NCBI GenBank assembly: GCA_024305405.1
Contig: JAKNDB010000068.1
Location: 8,299,501 to 8,363,500, forward strand
DNA: 64,000 nucleotides
Source of the DNA: Dirofilaria immitis
Taxonomy: Eukaryota > Nematoda > Chromadorea > Rhabditida > Onchocercidae
Direction: 5' to 3'
A model generated the notes under the pieces. That model was not told the DNA's origin, made no database searches, and was given only the letters and a program-made list of their open reading frames with translations. Each line of letters opens with the position of its first letter. Position 1 is the stretch's first letter. The position numbers were made by a program, and so were the translations under genes. Below are positions 1-12,290 of this stretch, one piece after another.

Positions 1-88
1 TTGTGTTTCAGATTTGTACCTTAGTCTTTTCTTTTTGGCAGTACACCGGTATGTTTCAAGTAAAAATGTTTTTCTTTTCTAAATTCAG

Positions 89-3000
89 CTGGCCAAACAA
101 TACCATCCGGATGTGAATAAAAGCAAAGATGCCAATGCTCGATTTCAGGAAGTATCTGAAGCTTATGAGGTTAGTTTATGAATTAATTTTACATGCTTCA
201 ATAATCACAAATTGTTACAATTCTAAGAAAATTAAGAACTGTAATTGACATTCTGAATAGATTTTATTTGGCCCGTTTCGAATCTGAAGTTTTTTGAGGT
301 ACTTAGTGATGATCAGAAACGTGCTCAGTACGATCAGTTTGGCGCAGACCCATTCCAGCAACGTCAAACAGCTGGAGCGACAAGTTATGATACAGGTGGC
401 TGGCAATACCAATCAACAATTGATCCGGAGGAGTTATTTAGGAAGATGTTCGGTAAGAAATTATAAAACATAGTTGCAACTTGTAACATTTTAATCTGGC
501 TCTGATTGTTACAAAAGAGTAAAATGCTAAAAACCTTGCTTTATTAACTTCCCTATCCATTAATTGGTATCAGTAGCGACTGGATGATTACAATTTCAGG
601 AGGACGAAGTCCATTTTCTGATTTTACAAGTGGTTTTGGCGATTTTGCGGATTCGGCAGATGGCTTTGAATCATCAGAACAGCATATTTTGAACATATCA
701 TTCGAAGATGCAGCTCGCGGGGCTCAAAAATCTATGAGTATAAATGTTGTGGATGATTGTCCAGCGTGCTTCGGAAAGGAGTTCAACCGGGTTATAAAAA
801 GTATTTCTTTCCAGTTGTTATTCTATTCCTACTTTTCATTAGTGAAAAGTGATGTTATTTGGAGTGCTAACTGTGTCTTGCGTTTTGCAAACAGTAGTTC
901 TTATCAGTTTTTTTAGAAATATGAGCCTCTCATTTAGTACGGAACCAAAAGTAGAATTTGCTTATGTCAAGCAAGGTAATTCTTTAATCAACATCTTTCT
1001 TAATTTCAGGTTTCCTGTCCATATTGTAATGGGACAGGTTATGTCACGCAACAGATGGGAGGGTTTTATATGCAATCCACTTGTGGACGTTGTCGCGGTA
1101 CAGGTTCTTATAATAAAAATCCATGTTTGCAATGTGAAGGACATGGCCGAACAGTTCAGCGGCGTACCGTAACCATTAATATACCGGCTGGAATAAATGA
1201 TGGTGAAACTGTTCGAATGCCTGTAGGAAAAGTCAGTTTTAAATGTTTTTTTTAGAAGAAATCACAGTGGTTTCATCATCACTTATATTCATGATTTGTT
1301 TTAGTCAACAATCTTCATCACCTTCAAAGTGGCTCCCTCGTCACGTTTCCGGCGCGATAAATATGACATTCACTGTGATGTTGAAATATCTGTTGCGCAA
1401 GCAATTCTTGGAGGCACCGTCAAAGTACTTCATTTTTTTTTTTTTTTCAAAGCATAATATGAATGCAGTTATCTGCAAAAAAATCAAGGAGAAAGAGAAA
1501 CGAAAAAACAAAAAAGTTATGAATAAAATAGAGTTATTATAACTGAAAATAATTAAGGAAAAATCATTAGTAAATTACAATTCAAGTATGAAACTAAAAA
1601 TTTGCCTTCCATGAGAATGATTTCATAAATTTTCGAACAATCTATAATTTTGGAATAAACTAGTATAATTGCAATAATTTCCCTTAGCTTGAGAAAACAG
1701 AAAAACATGCAAACTAGTTGGAATTAGTAATAAAATAATATTGGAAATTAACGGTAAAATCGACACTGAAAAGATGGTGAAAATAAAGTAGAATTAACGG
1801 AAAATCCCATTATGTTCTAAATTAATTCATCATATATGATATGCTTAATTTCGATTGCCTTTTAGGTGAGAATGTGACTTTTATTTACGAGAATTTTTCA
1901 ATTTTGCACTGAGACTGAAAAAGAGATTAGGATATTTCAAAGCTCAGCAATTTCAGTTGTATTGTTTTACTGATTTTATTAGGGATATAGCATATGTATT
2001 CTTCATCGAAATGTTCTCAGTTAAACTGGATCCAATTTAACTAGATATTTCGTGTGAAATGTTGTGTTATATTCTTATAATGATGAAATCATACAGGTGC
2101 CGGGAATAAAAGAAGATACATTTATACAAATACCACCAGGAACTGCATCACATACGAAAATGCGTTTGACAGGTAAAGGAATAAAAAGTTGAATTATGCG
2201 GGACATGGAGACCAGTATATAAATATCAAGGTTAAAGTACCAAAGTAAGTGATTATTTAGCTCTATAAAATATTATTGCCATATAACAGTGGATTTGTTC
2301 AATTATTGCCATATAGTAGTGGATTTGTTCAACTTTGAGATAAGAGTAAGCGAATTCGATTAGAACAGATTAATAATATCGTGATGAATTGGTGAAAGAT
2401 GATTGCTGCGAAATTTTCATTTTACTTTCGCAAAAAAATGGTTTTATTGGAAATTTTATCTAGTTTAGCGTTCTTCCTAATCCGAATCATTTGTTATTAA
2501 TTTTTTCAGACTTTTAACAGACAAACAAAAGGCACTGATACAAGCTTGGGCTGAGTTAGAAACTGACACTCCAGGTACGATACAAGGAATAAGTAATACT
2601 GTCGAAGGTAGGTTTTCTATTTGCGATTTTTTTTTATCAGGTAGCTTTATATTTTATTAGTTGAATTTTTAAAATATATAACAATAAATTCAACTATTGA
2701 GCAACTAATCTTCACATTCAAAAAGTTACGAGTGACGATTCCTTATTTTCCCAAATGGATAAAGCGGTGCTTCTCCATTTTGACTTCTTTAGACACTGAA
2801 AGAAAAAAGCTGAAGATGGGGCGACAGTAGTGGATGTTAATGATGGAGGAAAGAGAAGTCAAAATGGGGAAGAAGAGAGGTATAGCAAAGAGACGTTTTT
2901 AAAACGACTGAAAACGAAATTTTTGGATAGAATGAGTTTAGAAGGTACGCTGTAGAATTTCTTGACAGAAAATGTTAAACGAAATTATTTAGAAAAACGA

Positions 3001-3157
3001 ACATCTTCAATTTCATATATAATATATTTTTTCAGGTCAAAAAATAGCCGATGATGAGACTGGTTATAGTTTAAAAATTAGAGAAATTTTGAGAAATTCG
3101 AAGAAAAACATTCATCTCAATCGGGCAATTAGGATGATGATAATGATGAGGATTTAA
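89..3157 (+). CDS. dnj-10: mitochondrial DnaJ (Hsp40) co-chaperone, DNAJA3/Tid1 type; 5' end outside the window
   Basis: Type-A J-protein partner of mitochondrial Hsp70. Exons seen: 89-169 (J domain with the HPD motif in LAKQYHPDVNK), 299-452 (end of J domain), 600-about 800 (Gly/Phe region, then CPAC, the first zinc-finger half), 1010-1231 (zinc centre with repeats CPYCNGTG, CGRCRGTG, CLQCEGHG, then RMPVGK), 1305-1424, 2097-2244, 2510-2607 and 2793-2944 (C-terminal substrate-binding domains), and a last exon from 3036. Order and motifs follow DNAJA3, including the LTDKQKALI segment. The frame is interrupted by one-base losses at about 775-777, 796-800, 2183-2187 and 2803-2808, all in A runs. 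Each frame is restored by one base and conserved residues continue on both sides. The start codon, transit peptide and helix I of the J domain lie left of the window. The exact stop is uncertain: another frame of the last exon runs to about 3186. Confidence 0.9.
1826..1847 (+). repeat. 22-bp dispersed repeat, copy 1
   Basis: A 22-bp string beginning TTCATCATATATGATATGCT is identical to 16287-16308. It has a palindromic core (TCATATATGA). This copy lies in the 1425-2096 intron of the DnaJ gene, which otherwise shows no recognisable feature. Confidence 0.6.
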
Positions 3158-4112
3158 TCGAAAAGAAAAAAAATCCTATTTTGTGAAGCAATGATAATAT
3201 CATCATCTAAAAAATTTGTTTATTTGCTCCAGTTTAAGACATATGTTTTCTGAGGGGCTTTTAAATGTTCCTTCTCTTTTTATTGGACATTTGAAGTGGT
3301 TCCTGAAGATTTGTTTATGTAATAGTATTATATAATGAAACTTTTTCATGGGTTATTTGATTATGATACTCCTTTAGTCCTTTATTTTGTCTTTTTTCCT
3401 AGAAAGGCGAATAGATTCAATTTTTTTATGCTTTCAGTTTGCATTCATCAACTCTAGTGCTATTAAACATGAAATCCCTTTGTTACATACATTTTTGTAG
3501 AACAAAACTTTTGAAACATTACAGATGATATCATAATGTATATAGTCATTCATCAGCTACTGTTTTTACGTCAGAAGTTTTGATGGTAACTGTAACGCTA
3601 TTTTTTCAATTAACGGTGTAAATAATATTAAATGCATGAGCTCAGTATGCTGCACATCAAAAAAGTGAAAAAGGAAGAGCAGCGCAGGAATATTTAGCTT
3701 CTCCAATCGGACAATATTGTATTAGTTAGAAGTAAAAATAATTGAAATAAGGGAAACAATAATATTAATATTGGTAAATATAAGCCATTCCCTTTTTTCT
3801 TAATTGTTTGCATCTGATGTGTAAGATCTATAATGGAACGACTGAATCATTGCAAAGTTCAAGTTGGTATACTGGAGATAGGGAGACCGTTGTTGAAATC
3901 AGCATTATGGTTTGCTGATCATGAAGGCTCTTAAATGTTATTGTAATTTTTGAATTCTCTGAATCTGCAATAAAAAATAATTTGGCTATTAAAAACTTTT
4001 AATTCAAAGAAATTGTGATATTAGTAAGTTGAAGCCTTCAATTTTCTTTTATTAGGGCACCCCATTGCTCTAAAATTCTGAACTCTTGTAGATTTTTAAT
4101 CATTATGAATTT
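3158..4112. other. intergenic, convergent 3' ends
   Basis: Region between the 3' end of the DnaJ gene (+) and the 3' end of the Ser-rich gene (-). It is AT-rich. An AATAAA-like signal lies near 3969. I see no coding exon, RNA gene or repeat. Confidence 0.5.
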
Positions 4113-6843
4113 TCAGCTGCTGCCGACAGACTGTGATGTTATATCAGTACTGCTTTCAGTATTAATAATATTATTATTCGCTTTTGTGATACTTAAAGAT
4201 TCATTATTTATATCACTACTAGCGATAATTGTATCACTTTGAAACTGCGAATCTGAATCTCTCGTTGTTGCATTTAATTCATGTGTTAAAATCTTATCAG
4301 AAGATAAAACTAACACATTCTGCTCATCTGATTTTGATGTAGAAGCCCAGGGAATAGTTGATATGACTGATTCGGATGAGTCATCGTTAGTAGACTCATC
4401 AACTTTCAGCATAGTTAATGTTTGATAAACAATTTTTTGTGATTTGTGTTTAAGTTAGCGATTTCTTCAATTTCAGGAATTGGTGTTGTAGAAATATGCT
4501 TCAAAGATAGCGTGTTGCTTTGATTTTCAATTCTGTTCAATATTGTCGGATTAGTATCACGTACTGCAGATGTCTCAGTATTGAAAGTTTCATCCAATGG
4601 CGGAGTAGTGAAAGATTTCATCGGATCTGTTATCTGTGATGCTATAATACTTGAAATTTTATCTTCACGATTATCTGAAACCATGTCATCAGATTCTATC
4701 TCGAATCCTTCAAAATCTTGCGATATATTTGGAATTTGGATATTCTCTAGAGTACTAATTGATATTGCATCTTTTCTTAAAGTTCGTGGTGAAAAAACGC
4801 CATCTTCTGGAGATAAGCTATGGTGATAATCTTCGATAGTTTCCTCCTGATTATTGATAGTGTTGGCCTGCATGAATCCATTGAAAATTGGCGTAGTTTC
4901 CGTTTCCGGTTGAAAGTTCATTTCATGCGCATTTGTTAACGCTAAATTTTCCATGCTAAATTCTTTTTCTGATATTGCATCATCTGTTGGTAATGGGAGA
5001 TTATCATGATCTGAATACAAATCATTGTTTGTTTCATTTACATCATTTGGAAAATCATCCATGAAAGTAGTTTCATTATCAATATTGAAAGTGATTTTTG
5101 ATGAATCTTCTCCTTCCTCTGGATAATTTACTTCATCTATAAGTAGATAACTATAATTCCTGTTTGCTCGATTAATATGTGATGAAAACTTGGGATCGAA
5201 TGATGAATAAGGTACTGTTATGTTGAATACAGCCGTTGGTATTCCGATTGAGGTTACAATATTAGTTTCGTAGTCCGCAGCTGTTGTAGTTTCAATTTCT
5301 TTTACTACCTCATTTGTAATTTCAGGTATAACAGTAGAAGGTTCAGTAAATACAATGAAATTTTCCATGCTTAAATTCGAGCTTTCATTTGCTTGACTGG
5401 AAAAATCAGAAATTTCGTGATTACGAAATATTAATGGCTCAATAGCAAAATCATCTTTTATAATGGTTCCATCTTCGGTACTTTCAATAACCGACGGCAT
5501 ATCTGATGATTGGCCACTACTTGTATCTGAGGTGAAGTTGAGCCTTGCTTCATCTGATAACATCGTTGTTGGAATTGTTGATAATTCAGAATCCTCAAAA
5601 AGATTATTTGCAGTTTGTGATGAGCTCATTGTTTGTACTATCTCCGATGTTCCAGTAGACGAAAATAAACCATTTGAAGTATCAAATCGTTGCTGCAAAT
5701 TATCTGTCAACAATGGTTCATGTGTCATCACCAACGGTTCTTCATCATTTAATGATACGGAAGTTCCGGTTAATGTTTCTGATAAATGTATTGCATTTTC
5801 GGAAGAGCTGCTTGTTAAGATTTCTGATAAGTCGGTAGGAAAAAATAAATTACTTTTTCTAAAGTAAATTGTTCCGTATTTTTATCAGTTGTACTAGAAA
5901 GTATATCTTCTTGAATAAATGCTTCTACAGTATCAGGATTGATTGTCAATGTTGAACTTCTGGCATCGGATGAATCTTCCGAAATAATCTGAGGTGCTTC
6001 TGAAAATGATGTTCTACTATCTACCATTATTGTGCTGCCCTTAAGCTCTGTTAAATCCAAAATATGCGAAGAACGATTTAGATTACTTTTTATTTTTGGT
6101 TCACATGATGGTCATTTCTGGAGGTAAAGATATTTTCTATTAACTCGGAAACGGTGCTTTCCTTATATTCTGGTTTGTTTTCTTCCATTCCAGCGTTTTC
6201 TCCGTTATTTATTTCAGCAAATGATGGATTCGATTCTTTGGTCTTCGTGAATCCATTATTCATATCCGCGAAAAGGGCATTAACATTCTTTCGTGAGGAG
6301 GCAAGGTTATCAAGATTTATGGAAGTTGATGTAGGAATCAAATCCTCTGGGGAATCATCGATGCCTAATCGTGGAAGTACTGGAATAGTACTTGATTTTT
6401 CCAAATCAGTTAAATGAGTCTTTTTTCCGAAAAATTCGTAATGCCTGGAGCGCTTTTATCCATTTCTGTTGATATCATCTTTTCAGCGCTAACTGTTGTC
6501 TCGTCTATCACTGATGCTTCTTTATTTTTCGTAGAAGTGTAAATGCTATCATTCACGACATCACTACTCGAACCTCGTAGTAATAGCGATGAAACTGAAG
6601 TTGATGACAGCAATGGTGGTGACAATAATAGTGATAATGTTTCAGTTGAAGCTTTTAATTAATGATTACCTCTGGCATAGAGATAATAATTCGCATTGTG
6701 ATGAACCATTTTTAAATTTTTGGAAAGTGTTTGGGAAATAATTGTCAAGGAAATTTTCTCTAACGGTTGTTGAATGATATGCAATCGTTGAATAAATGGA
6801 TAAAATCTGGTAAGCCCATTGGTTTGCCCACATTTACAAAGCA
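4113..6843 (-). CDS. large Ser/Thr- and acidic-residue-rich low-complexity protein, function unknown
   Basis: I do not recognise this protein. A main exon (6594 down to 4113) encodes about 830 residues dominated by Ser, Thr, Asp, Glu and Asn, with few Cys and no evident domain or transmembrane segment. Its ending is DITSQSVGSS. It reads as one frame only if one base is restored at four T runs on the plus strand: 4433-4438, 5854-5858, 6093-6097 and 6421-6426. Across each junction the acidic Ser-rich composition continues. A 75-bp intron (6595-6669, GT..AG) joins it in frame to an upstream exon (6670 to about 6843) of different, basic and aromatic composition, ending NYYLYAR. The true N-terminus and any signal peptide were not found. 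Composition suggests a disordered, possibly secreted and O-glycosylated mucin-like or surface protein, but that is inference. Confidence 0.7.
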
Positions 6844-7029
6844 AATTCTACTCTAAGAAGTGGAATTTCATATGAATATTAGAAATACTTATAAGAAGGG
6901 ATAATTTGCAGTAATATTTCACATAGTTGTATGAGAAAATATCAATAGGGAATTTACGAAAAGTGAGAATAAATAAAATCAATATCTGAATACAATAAAA
7001 AAACAAAGCCAAAAACCTAAGAATTTACA

Positions 7030-8005
7030 ATTCTTTATTCAATCATAAACTAAAGCCTTTTCCAAAAAAATAGAAACAAGTTTCCTTACCTCTACCATAC
7101 TACAACTTACGCCCCTTTAGGCCATTGACGGATGGTTTGTACCACTTTATTTATTAAATTCATTATTACATTAAGAAAAAATTACTTTCTTTTCCAATTT
7201 CAACAAAAAAATTAAAAATTAATCCAAAGAAAATTAACAATAGTAACACATGAAAAATAAATCCATAAGCCAAATATATATCTGTTTTAAATGTATAAAA
7301 CACAAAGCATTACCAAAAAGTAAAAACTAAACAATCATACATGCGCCAACAAAATTCACTATAAAAGAGGGCTCTCCAAAAAAACACATATTCCAAAGAA
7401 AAATCTAAAGTCAGTCAATATTTTTTCGGTTTAAACAAAACTTTACTCCCGAATTAATAAATTTTGATTACCTGGGTACTAATCCAGTTCAAACACCAAA
7501 TTTTCAATATTACAAAAAACATAAATAAATTTAAATATTTTACAAAAAAACATAAAACAAAAAAACAAAAAAATCGTAATATTACAACAAATAGAGTTAA
7601 AAATTAAAATGTATAGCCGATTATTCTGGAACATCAATAAAACAATTAAAAAACTACCAGTGAACAAAAAATTACACACTCGATAAACTAAAAATAAGTA
7701 ATACTATCTTAATACAACTAAAACCAAAATCAAACTTAATATTATAAAAAAATAAAACATAACCTTATCAAAACCATACCCTTAACACAAAAAAAAAAAA
7801 CAAAAAAATTAAAAAAATACAATACAAAAAAGTAAAAAAAAAAACAAATACAAAACATTTACCTTAAAACAACAAATTAAGAACCTCAAACATATAATAA
7901 ACTAAATATAATCCCCCACATTCATTCCAAAAACGTCAATAATCAATAGACATATCATAAGCCTGAATATGATACCAATTAAAATTAAACAATTTAATAC
8001 GAAAA
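7030..8005 (-). pseudogene. rrnS-like: NUMT: nuclear copy of mitochondrial 12S (small-subunit) rRNA and flanking mtDNA
   Basis: This block differs sharply from its surroundings: the plus strand is A-rich with C above G, so the minus strand is T- and G-rich, as in nematode mtDNA. Read on the minus strand it contains the universal small-subunit block ACTGGATTAGTACCC (7474-7488), GTTCCAGAATAATCGGCTA upstream (7614-7632), GACTGACTTTAGATTTTTC further on, and the 3' block GGCGTAAGTTGTAGT (7101-7115). These are in the correct order for 12S rRNA. The rRNA part spans about 7075-7710. Material to about 8005 has the same composition and may be the neighbouring protein or tRNA genes; with the invertebrate mitochondrial code one frame there ends VFGMNVGDYI then stop, possibly a protein C-terminus. 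Both edges are estimated from the composition change. It is presumably not expressed. Confidence 0.85.
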
Positions 8006-9763
8006 AAAGATGATCCAAAATATTCATCTGATCAAATTATTCAAATTTATTCGCTGCGACTTTTTCCATATTTTGAGAGAGTTATCGCTGCATATAAAAA
8101 GGCATCCATGTTAATCGTTTCAATTTAAATATTTAAAATAAAATTATTAATATTACTTGCAAATTATACGATACAATTCATCATTAACAGTGTTATTTGC
8201 TTTAGATTTGAAGTTATAAATACTGATTCCCGAAATAGACACGACTGGTTCCTTCCGAAAAATCTTGAAGGAAGTATACCAGCTTTAGATCATAATGTAA
8301 AAACTCGTTATATGGCTGGAAATTTACATTAAAAAAAAAAAAATAATAACAAAAACTGATTCTCTTCATATATTTCGTTTCTAAAACATTCCCAGAACTG
8401 GCAAACAGAAGATAATATTAACTTATTTCAATCATATGATTTATTGTATTTCTTTAAGCTAAGCCAAAAACATATTATGATCAGAGTTAAGTAAATGGGA
8501 ATTATAAATAGTAAAGGATACCAGTCACTTTTTATGAATGTTAAAAGTATAAAATTGCAGCTAATGACCGATTCCCAAGTAATTATAGAATATTTGAAAG
8601 AACGTAATTAAACTAAAATCAGTACACTGATTAATTTTTATAATTCCATCCGTATCCGTATACTTGTCGCGAATTATTCAGTCGTGGAGTGGATTATTAG
8701 TCAAATACCATTAGTGTTTTAAAGGAGTTGATTTGTCATGTTAGTTAATCAGCTTACCGCGGTTCGTTGAGATAAATTGATTTTGAATTGTGTTGCGTTG
8801 AGTTGAATTGAATTGGGCTAGTTGGAACTGTGTTGAGTCCACCGATCGTAAAAAATTTTTATTCGTCAAGATATCTGTTTCGTTATATAATAGTGTTTAT
8901 ATGGATTAGGAAGTAGGAGTGGTTTTTCTATTTAGCAGTGGCTATTAAGACTCAATTAGAATCTAGATAAAATCCAATGAGAAGATTAGGATGAGAATTT
9001 GGACAAAAATGTGAATTTTGGATAAATATTATAAGCGATTGCTAACAAAGAGACATTTTCCAAATAGTATGAGCTCAGATAAAAACAAATACGCGTGAGA
9101 ACCTGAGAAATGTAAAATCGGTCAAATGATTCATAATATTGTTGACATTTATTTACAATGAGAAATTTATTTGATCATTCATTTGGTTGGAGTCTAGCGA
9201 ATGCGAATTCGCGACACTCCCAAAGAGATGAGAGAGGAAGAATTAGTGTGACATTTTGACCGAGAAGTCTTCATATGTCGCAGTTCTTTTGGACCTTCGA
9301 TTTCCACCAGCTACTGGTCCTTCTGAATCGTCTTCTAGAAGATTTTTTATGTTGCTGAAATCGCTATTAATTTCCAGTGGGCAGAGCATAATAAATTTTT
9401 TCCCTTAAATTAATGCACTTTTCAGCATCTTAATTATTTAAAAATTCCCTTAAAATTTGTTAAAATACAGTTATTATAATTGGATAAGGGCTTATTATAT
9501 CACTCATTGCTTCAATGATGCAATAACCTTAAGAGATAAAACAAAAATTGATACAATTCTCATCTGATGAACTAACTATAGTTGCAATAAAGAAAGACAT
9601 AACAAAATATACCAAGAATAGATGAATCTTCTTGCATTGGGCATACGGTCACACCAAAATATCCATCGTTTTGAATAATAAGCTTTCTTGCTCGTAAACT
9701 TTCTAGCATTATTGCAAGCGATAAGATCAGGCTTATATTCATATTCAGGTGTTGCTATCACCA
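8006..9763. other. intergenic region upstream of the TWK channel
   Basis: About 1.75 kb of AT-rich sequence. A short stretch of GTTGA/ATTGA-like tandem degeneracy lies around 8765-8830. There is no convincing exon, and the 5' exon or leader of the channel gene was not identified. A splice-acceptor-like CAG precedes 9750, so a 5' untranslated exon may lie here. Confidence 0.4.
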
Positions 9764-11805
9764 ATGGCTGGTTGGAAGAAATATATGCGAATAATTTTGC
9801 CTCACATCGGTCTAATTATTTTATCCTTATTATACACTATTGGCGGCGCATTTGCATTCTATTATTTGGAACGGCCCCATGAAATTGCCGTAAGACGCGA
9901 AAGCTTGAAAGATATTTCTACTCAAAGAAAACTTATGCTTGATGAATTATGGGTTATGCTGAACGATGAATCAGTTTCAGATGGTATTATAGAGAGTATT
10001 TTAATAAATTAGATGCTCCTTAAGCAAAAGTTGAACATTAAAGTTGGGAAGCTTTAAATAGAAAGAAGTGAGGAAGTGGAACTAAATATTAAAGCAAGCT
10101 ATCATGTTATTAAATTTCCTGCTTGCACCGATTTTTATTTTTTGGGAATACAGTTGACTAATGGTGGCATTTGATATTAGCTTGGTAGGAATATATAAAA
10201 TATATGCATATTCTATTTCAGCCATATCATTACTTACGTATTCTTTACAGAGGAAATTAAACGTCTTGCCATCCATCACGTGGACAATGTGACACGAGTA
10301 TTGTTCGAAGCCTTTGGTACACATTACATTAGTGCCTCTCATCTACGAACGAGCACTGCATCATCTTCAGTTGATGAATTTATGGAAGAGGAATACAGCT
10401 GGACCTTTACAACAGCGCTTTTCTTCACAGCTACTCTGCTGACGACAATTGGTAAGATTTCATGAATATTTTTACAAATTGACTTTCTCGATTTTTTTCT
10501 GGCTCATTAAAAGCATTTATTGTAGGTTATGGCAATTTGGTACCAATGACATTTCAAGGGCGCATGTTTTGCATCGTTTATGCTCTATTCGGTGTACCGC
10601 TTATACTTATTACTGTTGCTGACATTGGCAAATTTCTAAGTGAAAATATTGTTTGGCTGTATGCAAAGTATGTCGCATAATGAAAAGATCTAAGGGTGGG
10701 ATGGAGCTATTCAGTGCGAAGTAATGAATAGTAATTTCAGAGATGTAATTCTGAAATATGACGCCTTCCCAGCATTCTAAAATATTATAGATAAGAAAAT
10801 AAAGATAATTCATCCATAGATATGTAGAAGCGAAAAAAATATACAAGGAGAAGAAAACTACCTGCATCAAATCAGTGATCAATGAAATGAATGGGACTGT
10901 GAAAGATCAGTTAGTACAAGTGAGTTATACCATTAATTAGAAACAGAATCTGAATCATTTTTTTATATTTTAACAGTTACAGTTCGGATTGGAAGAGTAT
11001 ATCTCGATACCAATTCTTCTGATCGTTGGAATGCTGCTTGGTTACATCACAATTGGAGCTGTTTTACTTGCTTCGTGGGAACATTGGGATTTTTTTCTGG
11101 TTTCTACTTCTCATTTATTACTATGACTACGGTTAGTCTATCGCCATACTTTTTGATATCATATCACACTTCCATTTCTCATGGAAATTGGTCGTCTTAG
11201 CAAATGAAGAAAAAGATTATCGAAATAGCTAAAGACGATAAAGTGAGGGAATTTTGAAAAATATTTGGTTTAAAAAATCGATCACTCCGGTTATAAGAAT
11301 TCTCCTTCAGATATTTTTTGATCATTTTCTACTTAGTGAAAAATTCCAATCGAATCCTTTATTTGACAAGGTGAAATAAATTTTGTTAAACCAGATTTAT
11401 TCAGGTCGGGTTTGGCGATATCGTGCCAGTCAAGCAAGAATATTTCCTGTTCGACCTTTTCTACATTATTGTAGGACTGGCCATAACGTTCGTTTACTTG
11501 ATACATTCTTTTTCGATTTCTAATGAATATTGATAACTGAATTATATACACTCAAAATGAACTTCTACAGGACGATGTGTATTGATCTGGTTGGAATTCA
11601 ATATATTCGCAAGATTCATTATTTTGGACGAGCCATTAAAGATGCTCGTTATGCCCTGGTGAATGTTGGTGGAAGAATGGTACATGTTCCAGATTTAATG
11701 CGATATGCATCCGTTTTACATCACGTATATCTTCTTTTATTTCTGAATCAAAGAGACAATTATTTTGGTTATCTTTATTTTGACTCTATACTTCTAGTTA
11801 ATTGA
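9764..11805 (+). CDS. two-pore-domain potassium channel, TWK family
   Basis: K2P leak channel of the plasma membrane. Exons: 9764-9983 (first transmembrane helix, LPHIGLIILSLLYTIGGAFA), 10251-10451 (extracellular cap, then pore helix ending TLLTTIG), 10526-10667 (filter 1 GYGNLVP and second helix), 10820-10919 (cytosolic loop), 10977-11131 (third helix and pore helix 2 ending FITMTT), 11405-11487 (filter 2 VGFGDIVP and fourth helix), and from 11571 (cytosolic tail). Splice phases match throughout. The start at MAGWKKYMRIILPHIG resembles other nematode TWK N-termini. One T is missing in the run at 11090-11096, between EHWDFF and SGFYFSF. The tail either reads through to the stop at 11805 or splices after 11724 to an exon I could not find. 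Orthology to a particular twk gene is not assigned. Confidence 0.9.
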
Positions 11806-12290
11806 AGAACTCTTTCGAAATTGAAACTCAGAATTTTATTAAGAATTTGGATTTGTAATTCTTATAATTCTCATCTATGTAATAAGGCGGCTGAGGAATG
11901 CTACTAACTTCTGAGCTTTAATTGAAAATAATATTTAGTATGATGTGATGACATACGATAGTGATCAAACGTAATTGTCAAATAAGCTGACCTGGCCCAT
12001 TATATATGAGCATATATTGAAATGAAAAATTGAGCATAATATTTCAAATCACATCGCATGTCATCAAACAAATTTATTAGCATATCAAAAAGGAGAAGAT
12101 TGGATAAAAGACCTTTTGGTTGAATGATAAAATAAATAGTCTAGATCAGGCTAACATTTCATGGTAATATATTGGAATATTCTTGACATTGATTACTAGA
12201 AGCAAAAAATGAAACGAAATGACAAAAAAATGTGATGCAATTATTCAATATGTAAAGATTCTTGTAGGTCGAATTAGCCGTCATCGGCAG
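11806..12290. other. short convergent intergenic region between TWK and serpin 1
   Basis: About 485 bp between the end of the channel frame and the stop codon of the minus-strand serpin. AT-rich. No exon, RNA gene or repeat could be supported. Confidence 0.4.

Noticed and set aside
917..975. Possible cassette exon between the Gly/Phe and zinc-finger exons of the DnaJ gene
   Set aside because: It has acceptor- and donor-like edges, but no DNAJA3 protein carries an insertion there and it would interrupt the first zinc motif.
4581..6417. Plus-strand open frames opposite the Ser-rich gene
   Set aside because: They are antisense shadows of the long minus-strand frame; Ser/Asp/Glu codon bias on one strand opens the other.
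7479..7679. Minus-strand hydrophobic open frame, possible small membrane protein
   Set aside because: It lies inside the 12S rRNA part of the NUMT; the Phe/Leu/Ile-rich translation reflects T-rich mtDNA.
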